The notes below the pieces were generated by a model, which did no database searches, was not told the origin of the DNA, and saw nothing but the letters and a program-made list of their open reading frames with translations. A program made the translations under genes and the position numbers. A stretch of 64,000 nucleotides of DNA from Lichenostomus cassidix (lineage: Eukaryota > Chordata > Aves > Passeriformes > Meliphagidae), in NCBI GenBank assembly GCA_008360975.2, contig CM039182.1, positions 152,495,858 to 152,559,857 on the forward strand. The letters are read 5' to 3'. Positions within the stretch are counted from its first letter, which is position 1, and each line of letters starts with the position of its first letter. Shown in pieces: positions 17,834 through 29,800 of the stretch.

Positions 17834-20800
17834 GTGAGGAATGCCGGGAGAGAGGCTGGGAAGGGCTTGGAAAACCTGGGATAATGGGAGGTGGAAAACC
17901 CATGGAAAATCCTGGGATAATGGGAGGTGACCCCATGGGACATCCATGGAAAACCCATGGAAAATCCCAAGATAATCCATGGAAAACCCTGGGATATCAG
18001 GAGGTGCTCCCATGGAAAATCCATGGAAAACTCTGGGATAATGGGAGGTGGAAAACCCTGGAAAAACCCTGGGATAACAGAAGGTGACCCCATGGATAAT
18101 CCATGGAAAAGCCATGGAAAATCCCAGGATAATGGGAGGTGACCCCATGGAAAACCCATGGAAAACCCTGGGATAACAAAAGGTGTTCCCATGGAAAACC
18201 CATGGAAAACTGTGGGATAACGGGAGGAGTTCCCACGGAATGAGGAGGAGCCAGGAAATCTCAACCATCCTCCCAAAGCATTTTGGGATTTCATGGCATT
18301 TTTGTGGCCATGCTGGGGCTTGGAATTCTTCAGATTCCCAGGATTTGGGGTTTTGGAGCCTCCCTGGGAATTCCCACCCATCCCAGAATTCCTGTCCATC
18401 CTGGAACTCCCATCCATCTCCCTGTCAATCCCAAAATTCCTGTCCATCCCACAAATCCCAGAATTCCTGTCATTCCTGCAGGAGAACGGTCCAGGACCTC
18501 CCGACTGTCCGTCCATCCCAGAATTCCTGTCCATCTCCCTGTCCATCCATCCCAGAATTCCCATTCATCCCGGAATTCCCTTGGGTCCATCCTGGAATTC
18601 CCATCCATCCCAAATTCCTGTCCATCCCACAAATCCCAGAATTCCCATCGGTCGTTCCCACAGGAGAACAGTCCAGGACCACCTGACTGTCCTGTCCATC
18701 CTGGGAATTCCTGTCCATCTCCCTGTCCATCCATCCCAAATTCCTGTCCATCCCACAAATCCCAGAATTCCCATTGGTTGTTCCCACAGGAGAACGGTCC
18801 AGGACCACCTGACTGTCCCGTCCATCCCAGAATTCCTGTCCATCCCACAGTCCCCATCCATCCCAGAATTCCCACAAATCCCATTGGTCATTCCCGCAGG
18901 AGAACGGTCCAGGACCGCCTGACTGTCCTGTCCATCTCCCTGTCCATCCCAGAATTCCTGTCCATCCCGGAATTCCCACAAATCCCATTGGTCATTCCCG
19001 CAGGAGAACTGTCCAGGACCGCCTGACCGGCGCTGACATCACTCTGTCGGACGAGCAGCTGGAGTTGGTCCAGAGGCTCCAGAAAGGACAATTCGGCGAC
19101 GTCAACTTCGATCCCTACGAGGTGAGGAGGAGTTTTTCCAGGGAATTCGGGGGATCCCGTGGGGTTCCCGCCGGGAATTCTGTGTCCCAGCTCGGCATTC
19201 CCTGTTTTCCCAGCCGGCCGTGGATTTCTTCAGCCACGAGGTTCGGATCCATCCGGTGACCAACAGGCCGGCGGACAAGCGGAGCTTCATCCCTTCCCTG
19301 GTGGAGAAGGAGAAGGTGGGAATTCCGAGGGGATGGGAGGGTGGGGAGATCCCAGTGGGATTGAGGAGGTGGGAAAATCCCAATGGGATGAGAATGGGAA
19401 AGATCCCAATGGGATGAAGAGAATGGGAAAATCCCAGTGGCTTTAGGAGAATCCCAGTGGCTTTAGGAGACTGGGAAAGATCCCAATGGGATGAGGAGAA
19501 TGGGAAAAATCCCAATGGGATGAAGAGAATGGGAAAATTCCGGTGGGATGAGATTGGAAAGATCCCAATGGGATGAAGAGAATGGGAAAAATCCCAATGG
19601 GATGAAGAGAATGGGAAAAATCCTGATGGGATGAGGTTGGAAAGTTCCCAATGGGATGAGGATAATGGGAAAATCTCAGTGGGTTTAGGAGGTTGGAAAA
19701 ATCCCAGTGGGTTTGAGGAGATGGGAAAGATCCCAGTGGGATGAGGAGAATGGGAAATATCCTGGTGGGATGAGGAGATGGGAAAGATCCCAATGGGTTT
19801 TTGAGGAGATTGGAAAAATCCCAGTGGGTTTGAGGAGGTGGGAAAGCTCCCAGTGGGATGAGGAGGGTGGGAAAATCCCAGTGGGAAGGGGAGGTTGGAA
19901 TGATCCTGGTGGGATGAGGAAGGTGGAAAAGCTGAGGAGGATGAAAAAATCCCAATGGGATGAGGAGATTGGGAAGATCCTGATCGGGATAAAGAGGAGG
20001 GAAAAGCTGAAAAGGATGGAAAAATCCCAGTGAGATGAGGAGATTGGAAAAATCCTGATCAGGATAAGGAGGATGAAAAAGCTGAGGAGATGGAAAGATC
20101 CCAGTGAGATTCCAGTGGAACAGAGAGGATGAAAAAATCCTCCAAGCCCCCAAATCCTGCTTTTCCCAGTTTTCCCACTTTTCCCACTATCTCCCAGGTC
20201 TCCAAGCTGGTCCACGCCGTCAAGATGGGTTTTTCCCATTTTTCCCACTTTTCTCCCAGGTGTCCAAGCTGGTCCATGCCATCAAAATGGGCTGGATCCA
20301 ACCTTGGCTTTCCATCACTTTTCCCACTTTTCCCATTTTTCCCACTTTTCCCACTTTTCCCACATTTCCCATTTTTCCTGTCTCCCAGGTCTCCAAGCTG
20401 GTCCATGCCATCAAGACGGGTTTTTCCCACTTTTCCCACTTTTCCCATTTTTCCTGTCCCCCAGGTGTCCAAGCTGGTCCATGTCATCAAGATGGGTTAG
20501 ATCCAACCTTGGCTTTCCATCACTTTTCCCACTTTTCCCATTTTTCGTGTCTCCCAGGTGTCCAAGCTGGTCCATGCCATCAAGACGGGCTGGATCCAAC
20601 CTTGGCTTTCCATCACTTTTCCCATTTTTCCTGTCCCCAGGTGTCCAAGCTGGTCCACGCCATCAAGATGGGCTGGATCCAGCCCCGCAAGCCCAAGGCC
20701 GACTCGCCCGTGTTCTACGACCTGTGGGCCCGCGAGGATCCCAACTCCATCCTGGGGCGCCACAAGATGCACATCCCTGCCCCCAAGCTGCCCCTGCCCG

Positions 20801-23800
20801 GCCACGCCGAGTCCTACAACCCGCCCCCGGAATTCCTGCTCAGCCCTGAGGAGGTGCGCCGGGAATGCCGGAGGGGAAGGATGGGAATTCCGGGTGGGAA
20901 TGCCCAGCGGAGGGGTTTGGGGCATCTGCTCGGGTCTGGAGGGGTTGGGAGTTGTTCTGCCAGGGAATTTGGGGGATCTGGAGGGGTTTGGAGGAGTTGG
21001 GAGTTGTTCTGCCAGGGAATTTGGGGGATCTGGGTGGGTTTGGAAGTGTTTTTCTGGAGAATTTGGGGAATTCTGCTGGGTCTGGATGGGTTTGGAGTTG
21101 TTTTTCTGGAGAATTTGGGGAATTCCATCGGGTCTGGAGGGGTTTGGAGTTGTTTTGCCAGGGAATTTGGGGGATCTGGGTAGGTTTGGAGTTGTTTTTG
21201 CGGAGAATTTGGGGGATCCTCTTGGATCTGGAGGGATTTGGAGTTGTTTTTCTGGAGAATTTGGGGAATTCCATTGGGTCTGGAGGGGTTTGGAAGGATT
21301 TTCCCCGGGAATTTGGGGGATCTGGATGAGTTTGGAGTTGTTTTTCCAGGGAATTTGGGGTGTTTGACCTCTTTTCTCATCCCCTTTTCCCATTCCCACC
21401 ATTCCCATTATTCCCACCATCCCCATCCCCATTCCCATTCCCCCAATATTCCCGGGATTCCGTCAGGAGTCAGCCTGGGAGCAGCAGGAGCCGGCGGAGC
21501 GCAAGCTGAACTTCGTCCCGCGGAAATTCCCGAGCCTGCGCGCCGTTCCTGCGTATTCCCGCTTCATCCACGAGAGGTTCGAGCGCTGCCTCGACCTCTA
21601 CCTGTGCCCCCGGCAGAGGAAGATGAGGGTAACTCCCAAAAAATGGGGGAAAATGGGAAAAAATGGGGAAAAACGGGAAATGCTGCCTCGACCTCTACCT
21701 GTGCCCCCGGCAGAGGAAGATGAGGGTAACTCCCAAAAAATGGGGAAAATGGGGAAAAATGGGAAAAAATGGGGGAAAAATGGGGAAAAATGGGAAAATA
21801 TTGGGAATTAATGGGGAAAAATGGGGAATAATGGGAAACAATGGGGGAAAATGGGGAAAAATAGGAAAAAACAGGAAAAGAATGGGAAAAAAAGGGAAGA
21901 GAATGGGGGAAAATGGAGAAAAAAGGGAAAAAGGGGGAAAAATGGGAAAAAATGGGGAAAAAATGGGGAAAAAACAGGGAAAAACAGGGAAAAATGGGGA
22001 GAAATGGGAAGAAATGGGAAAAATGGGAAAAAATGGGGAAAACCAGGAAAAATGGGGAAAAATGGGGAAAAGCCAGGAAAAATGGGAAAATCCAGGACAA
22101 AAATGGGAAAAACCAGGAATGTGGGGCTGGGAATTCCTTCTGGAGAAGATCTGAGTTGGGATTTGGTTTCATTTTTCTCCCGCAGGTCAATGTGGATCCC
22201 GAGGATCTCATTCCCAAACTTCCCAAGCCGCGGGATTTGCAGCCTTTCCCGACCACGCAGGCACTGGTGAGGGAATTTTGGGAATTATTTTGGGAATTTT
22301 GGGAATTTTTCCCCCCTCAGGAAGGGTTGGGATTGCTGGAAAATCAGGATTTGTGGCCTCAGGAAGCAGGGTGGGAATTCAGGCTGAGGATTCCCAGGAA
22401 AAACTGGGAGAAGGAGTTGATCCCAGCTGGAATTCCCATGGATCCGGCGGCTCTGAGGGTCTGGGAAATACTCCTGGAAATCCCTGGGGATTGGGAACTG
22501 CTGAGATTTGGGATTTCCCTCCTCATTCTGGTTTTTTCCCAGGTTTACCGAGGTCATTCCAGCCTGGTGAGAACCATCAGCATCTCTCCCAGCGGGCAGT
22601 GGTTGGTGTCAGGTATGGGATTGGGAATTCTGTGGGATAAATTCCATGGATCTGCTGTGGATTGGGAATGGGAATAATGGGAATGGAATGGGAATGGGAA
22701 TGGGAATGGGAAAAGGGAATAGGATGGGATGGGATGGAAATAATGGGAATAATGAAAATGGGAATGGAATAGGGATGGAGATGGGAATGGGAATGTGTGG
22801 GGATTGGGAATAGGGAATGGATGAGAATGGGAATGGAGATGGAGATGGGAATGGAAAAAAGAAATGGGAATATGGATGGGATGGGAATAATGGGAAAAGG
22901 AAATGGGAATGAGAATGGAGATACAGATGGGAATGGGAAAAGATAATGGGATTGGGAATGGGATGGGATGGGATGGGAATGGGAATGATGGGATGGGAAT
23001 GGGATGGATGGGAATGATGGGAATGGGAATGGGATTGGGAACGGGAAAAGGGAATAGGGAATGGGAATAATGAGAATGGAGATGGGAATGGAATGGGAAT
23101 GGGAATGGGAATAATGACAATGGGAAAACAGAATGGAATCGGGAATGGGATGGGATTCCCATTCCCACCATTCCCAATCCCATTCCCACCATTCCCATCC
23201 TCATTCCCACCATTCCCAATCCCATTCCCACCATCCCTCAGGCTCTGACGACGGCACGCTGCGGCTGTGGGAGGTGAGCTCGGCTCGCTGTCTGCGCTGC
23301 ATCCCCCTTGGCTCTGTGGTCACCAGCGTGGCCTGGAACCCAAACCCCAGCGTGTGCCTGCTGGCCGTGGCCGTGTGAGTGTCCCACAGTTCCCAAATTC
23401 CCAAATTTCCCAGAATTCCCAAGCGAGAGTTCCCAAATTCCCCACAATTCCCAAATTCCCAGAATTCCCAAATTTTCCCACAATTCCCAAGCAAGAGTTC
23501 CCAAATTTCCCACAATTCCCAAGCAAGAGTTCCCAAATTTCCTCCCCGGGGTGAGTATTCCCTGGCGGGATTCCCAAATTCTGAGAATTCCCCTGGGAGA
23601 ATTCCCAAATTTCCCACAATTCCCAAATTTCCTCCTCCGTGTGAGTATTCCCTCCCCGGGAGAATTCCCAAATTTCCCAGAATTCCCCTGGAAAAATTCC
23701 CAATTTTCCAAGAATTCCCCTGGCAGAATTCCCAGATTTCCTCCCCTGTGTATTCCCGCTTTCCCCACAATTCCCAGATTCCCCAGAATTCCCAAATTCC

Positions 23801-26800
23801 CCAGAATTCCGAGATTTCCTCCCCATGTGAGTATTCCCACTTTTCCCAGAATTCCCAAATTTCCCAGAATTCCCACATTTCCTCTGCCCAGGGGAATCCT
23901 GGATTCTCTCCCGAAGTTCATTCCATGCCCAGAGCTTGGAGGATCCCAATTCCAGACAAATCCATCTCTGTCCTGATCCCACTTTATTCCCACTTTATTC
24001 CCACTTTATTCCCTCCACATTCCCACTTTATTCCCACTTTATTCCCACCTTATCCCTTCCCAATTCCCTCCATTTTTCCCTCCCAATTCCCTCCTTATTC
24101 CCCCCAATCCCTTCCCAATATTCCCTGTTTATTCCTGCTTTATTCCTCCATTTTCACTCCTAATTCCTTCCTCATTCCCTCCCAGTTCCCTCTTTATCCC
24201 TTCCCAAAAATCCCTGCCTCTATCCCAATCCCGATCCCATTCCCAATCCCATTTTTCCCAATCCCGATCCCACTTTTTGTGATTTCCTGTTCCCAATCCC
24301 ATTTTCCCATCCCAAATCCCATTTTTCCCGTTCCCAATCCTGTTTTCTCTCAGGGATGATCATACTCCTGGGGAGGATTTTTCCCATCCCAATCCCATTT
24401 TTCCCCATCCTGATCACATTTTTTGGGATTTCCCGATCCCGTTTTTTGGGATTTCCCCATTCCCAAATCCCATTTTTCCCGTTCCCAATCCCGTTTTATC
24501 CCAGGGATGATTGCGCTCTCCTGGGCAGGATTTTCCCCAATCCCAACCCCTTTTTTTCCAACCCCAATCCCATTTTTCCCATTCCCAATCCCATTTTTCC
24601 TATTCCCAATCCCATTTTTCGGGATTTCCTGGTCCCAAATCCCATTTTCCCAATTCCAATCCCATTTTTCAGGATTTCCCAATCACAATCCAGTTTTTGG
24701 GATTTCCCTCATCCCAATCCCATTATTTCCCATAGGGATGAGCGCGCGGTGCTGCTGAACCCGGGCCTGGGCGATCGGCTGCTGCTCTAATCCCAATCCC
24801 AAATCCCATTTTTTGGGATTTTCCCCAGGGATGAGCGCGCAGTGCTGCTGAACCCCGGGCTGGGCAATCGGCTGCTGCTCTAATCCCAATCCCAATCCCA
24901 ATCCCATTTTTTGGGGTTTTCCCCAGGGATGAGCGCGCAGTGCTGCTGAACCCCGGGCTGGGCAATCGGCTGCTGCTCTAATCCCAATCCCATTTTCCCA
25001 ATCCCATTTTTTGGGATTTTCCCCAGGGATGAGCGCGCGGTGCTGCTGAACCCCGGGCTGGGCGATCGGCTGCTGCTCTAATCCCAATCCCAATCCCATT
25101 TTTTGGGATTTTCCCCAGGGATGAGCGTGCCCTGCTGCTGAACCCCGGGCTGGGCGATCGGCTGCTGCTCCAATCCCAATCCCAATCCCATTTTTTGGGA
25201 TTTTCCCCAGGGATGAGCGTGCCCTGCTGCTGAACCCCGGGCTGGGCGATCGGCTGCTGCTCTAATCCCAATCCCAATCCCATTTTTTGGGGTTTTCCCA
25301 TAGGGATGAGCGTGCCCTGCTGCTGAACCCCGGGCTGGGCGATCGGCTGCTGCTCTCCAGCACAGATCAGCTGCTGCAGTCCTGGGAAGCTCCGCAGGAG
25401 GAGAGAATCCAACCTGTCCGGTGGATCCCGGCGAGCCCCGAGGAGTTCCAGAGCGGGGTCAGGCTGGTCCTGGAGCACGGCAAGGTGGGGATTCCTGGGA
25501 TTTGGGATTTCTGGGATTGGGATTATTGGGATCCGTCTGGTCCTAGAGCACGGCAAGGTGGGGATTCCCAGGATTCCTGGGATTTGGGATTTCTGGGATT
25601 TCTGGGATCCGGCTGGTCCTGGAGCATGGCAAGGTGGGGATTGAATTCCTGGGATTTGGGATTTCTGGGATTTCTGGGATTGGGATTCTCGGGATTTGGG
25701 GATTTCTGGGATTGGGATTATTGGGATCAGGCTGGTCCTGGAGCACAGCAAGGTGGGGATTGAATTCCCGGGATTCCTGGGATTTGGGGTTTCTGGGATC
25801 GGGAGAGGCTTTGGAGGTCCTGCAGTTACTGAAGGTGACTGCTGGGATCCCAAATCGCATTATTCCCAATCCCATAAATCCCCTAATTCCCATTTTTCCC
25901 ATTTTCCCAGCTGGTGACCCAGGTGACCTTGCATGATAAAGGATCCCATTCCTACTCCCATAATTCCCAATCCCAACATTCCTATTTTTCCTATAATTCC
26001 AGCCGGTGACGCAGGTGACGTGGCATGGCAAGGATCCCAAATCCATTCCCAATCCCATAAATCCCCATAATTCCCATTATCCCAGCCATTAACACAGGTG
26101 ACGTGGCACGGCAAGGGCAACTACTGACATCCCAAATCCATAATTCCCAATCCCATAAATCCCATTTTTCCCGTTATCCCAGGCGGTGACGCAGGTGATG
26201 TGGCACGGCAAGGATCCCAAATCCATTCCCAATCCATTCCCAATCCCATAAATCCCATAAATCCCATTTTCCCCTCGTTCCCAGCCGGTGACGCAGGTGA
26301 CGTGGCACGGCAAGGGCGACTACTGACATCCCAAATCCCGATATTCCCATTTTTCCCATAAATCCCATTATTCCGTCGTTCCCAGGCGGTGACGCAGGTG
26401 ACGTGGCACAGCAAGGATCCCAAATCCATTCCCAATCCATTCCCAATCCCCTAAATCCCATTTTCCCCACATTCCCAGGCGGTGACGCAGGTGACGTGGC
26501 ACGGCAAGGATCCCAAATCCATTCCCAATCCATTCCCAATCCCACAAATCCCAATATTCCCGTTATTCCCATTATCCCAGGCGGTGATGCAGGTGACGTG
26601 GCACGGCAAGGGTGACTGCTGACATTCCCAATCCATTCCCAATCCATTCCCAATCCCATAAATCCCATAAATCCCCTAATTCCCACATTCCCAGGCGGTG
26701 ACGCAGGTGACGTGGCACGGCAAGGGCGACTGCTGACATCCCCAATCCATTCCCAATCCCCTAAATCCCATTATTCCCATTATCCCAGGCGGTGACGCAG

Positions 26801-29800
26801 GTGACGTGGCACTGCAAGGATCCCAAATCCATTCCCAATCCCCTAAATCCCATTATTCCCTCGTTCCCAGGCGGTGACGCAGGTGACGTGGCACGGCAAG
26901 GGCGACTACTGGGCGTCGGTGCAGCGCGGTGCCGGCGGCGCGCAGGTGCTGATCCACCAGAGCAGCCGGCGCTGGAGCCAGAACCCCTTCCGGAAGTGCC
27001 CCGGCATGGTGCAGTGCGTGCAGTTCCACCCCTGCCGCCCCTACCTGCTGGTGGCTTCACAGAGATCCGTCAGGATCTACAACCTGCTGCGCCAGGAGCT
27101 CTGCAAGAAACTCGACTCCAACTGCCAGTGGATCTCCAGCATGGCTGTGCACCCCGGAGGTGAGGAATGTGGGGATTCTGGGGGAATTATGTGGGAATTA
27201 TGTGGGAATTCTGGGGGTGAGGATCCCAAAGGGAATCCCAAAGGGATCTCCAGCATGGCTGTGCATCCTGGAGGTGAGAGTGACGGGAATTCTGGGGGAA
27301 TTATGTGGGAATTCTGTGGGAATTCTGGAGGTGAGGATCCCAAAGGGATCTCCAGCATGGCTGTGCACCCCGGAGGTGAGGAATCTGGGAATTCTGGGGG
27401 AGTTCTGGGGGTGAGAATCCCAAAGGGAATCCCACAGGGATCTCCAGCATGGCCGTGCACCCCGGAGGTGAGAGTTATGGAAATTCTGTGGGAATTATGT
27501 GGGAATTCCAAAGGGAATCTCAAAGGGGATCCCAAAGGGAATCCCGAAGGGATCTCCAGCATGGCTGTGCATCCTGGAGGTGAGAGTTATGGGAATTCCA
27601 TGGGAATGTGGGAATTACAGAGGTGAGGCTCCCACAGGGAATCCCACAGGAATCCCAAAGGAAATCCCAAAGAGAATCTCAAAGGGAATCCCGAAGGGAA
27701 TCTCAAAGGGATCATCTGAGGATATGGGAATTCTGGAGGTGAGGAGAATCCCATGGGGATGTCAAATGGATCCCAAAGGGAATCCCAAAGGGATCATCCA
27801 GGGGATGTAGGAATTCCGGAGGTGACGAGAATCCCATGAGAATCCCAAAGGGAATCCCAAAGGAATTCGAAAGGAAATCCCAAAGGAATCCCAAAGGAAA
27901 TCTAAAGGAAATCCCAAAGGGAATAATTGTCCAAGGATACGGGAATTCCGGAGGTGAGGAGAATCCCATGGGAATCCCCAGTGGATCACCCAGGATGTGG
28001 AATTCCCGGTAATAATTCCCATAATAATTCCCATTTTTCCCAGGGGACAACGTGATCTGCGGGAGCTACGACAGCAAGCTGGCCTGGTTCGACCTGGATT
28101 TGTCCACGCGGCCCTACAAGCTGCTGCGGTGAGTGTGGGATTCCCAAAATTCCCAAAATTCCGGGAATTCTGATCCATTGGGATGGGCTGGTGTTCCGGA
28201 AAATCCTGCTTTGGCCTGGGATTTGTGCGGTGGGAGCCTCGTTATCCCAGATTATCCCAAAATTGTCCTGAATTATCCTGAATTATCCCAAAATTATCCT
28301 GGGCTGTTATCCCAAACCATCCCAGGCTGTTAACCCAAATTATCCCGAATTGTCCTGAATTATCCCAAATTATCCCGGGTTGTTATCCCAGACTATCCCA
28401 GGCTGTTATCTCACATTATCCCAGATTATGCCGTGTTGTTATCCCAAATTATTCCAAAATTATCTCAGGCTGTTATCCCAAACTATCCCAGCCTGTTATC
28501 CCACATTACCCTGGGTTGTTATCCCAAGTTATCCCACATAATCACACTTTTTCCTGGGCATTTATCCCTGTTTTTCCAGGTGTTTATCCCAGTTTTTCCC
28601 GGGCATTTATCCCATTTTTTCCAGGCTGTTATCCCTGTTTTCCCAGCTGTTATCCCGTTCTTTCCTTTGTGTTTATCCTGTTTTTTCCCAGCGTTTATCC
28701 CAGTTTTTCCCGGCTGTTATCCCATTTTTCCCGGGCTGTTATCCCTGTTTTCCCGGTGTTTATCCAGTTTTTTCCCACCTCATTCCCGGTTTTCCAGGCA
28801 CCATCACCGCGTTCTCTGCAGCGTTGCTTTCCCGGGTTGTTATCCCTGTTTTCCCAGCTGTTATCCTGGTTTTTCCCATCTCATTGCTGTTTTTTCCCAC
28901 CTCATTCCCATTTTTCCCCATCTCATTCCCGTTTTTCCTGGACACCATCGCCGCGCTCTCCTCAGTGTCACTTTCCCTGGTTGTTATCCCGTTTTTCCCA
29001 TTTTTTCCCATTTTTTCCCGTTTTTTCCCAGTGTTTACCCCGTTTTTTCCCACAGGCACCATCGCCGTGCTCTCCGCAGCGTCGCTTTCCCAGCTTGTTA
29101 TCCCTTTTTTTCCCATTTTTTCCCATTTTTCCCGGTGTTTATCCCGTTTTTCCCCACAGGCACCATCGCCGCGCTCTCCGCAGTGTCGCTTTCCCGGGTT
29201 GTTATCCCGTTTTTCCCATTTTTTCCCGTTTTTTCCCGTTTTTTCCCGGTGTTTATCCCGTTTTTTCCTGTTTTTTCCCATTTTTTCCCGTTTTTTCCCA
29301 TTTTTTCCCGTTTTTTCCCGTTTTTCCCGGTGTTTATCCCGTTTTCCCCACAGGCACCATCGCCGCGCTCTCCGCAGCGTCGCGTTCCATCGCCGATACC
29401 CGCTGTTCGCCTCGGGATCTGACGACGGAACTGTCATCGTCTGCCACGGCATGGTCTACAAGTATGGGAATTATTTATGGGATTTGTGGCATTATTTATG
29501 GGATTTGTGGGATTTGTGGGATTATTTATGTGATTTGTGGAACTGTGATCGTCTGCCATGGGATGGTCTACAAGTACGGGAATTATTTATGGGATTTGTG
29601 GGATTGTTTGTGAGATTTGTGGGATTGTTTATGGCATTATTTAGGGGATTTGTGGGATTTATGGAACTGTGATTGTCTGCCATGGCATGGTCTACAAGTA
29701 TGGGAATGTCTGTGGGATTGTCTATGGGATATGTGGGATTTGTGGGATTGTTTATGGGATTTGTGGGATTTACAGGATTTATGGGATCCATGGGATTCAT

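Noticed and set aside
24736..25265. Decoy exon 9 copies as extra coding exons (WD-repeat duplication)
   Set aside because: They lack donors and four reach TAA at once. The protein would gain broken 18-residue pieces.
26003..26830. Decoy exon 10 copies as mutually exclusive exons
   Set aside because: No donor follows any copy. Several end in TACTGA or TGCTGA in frame.
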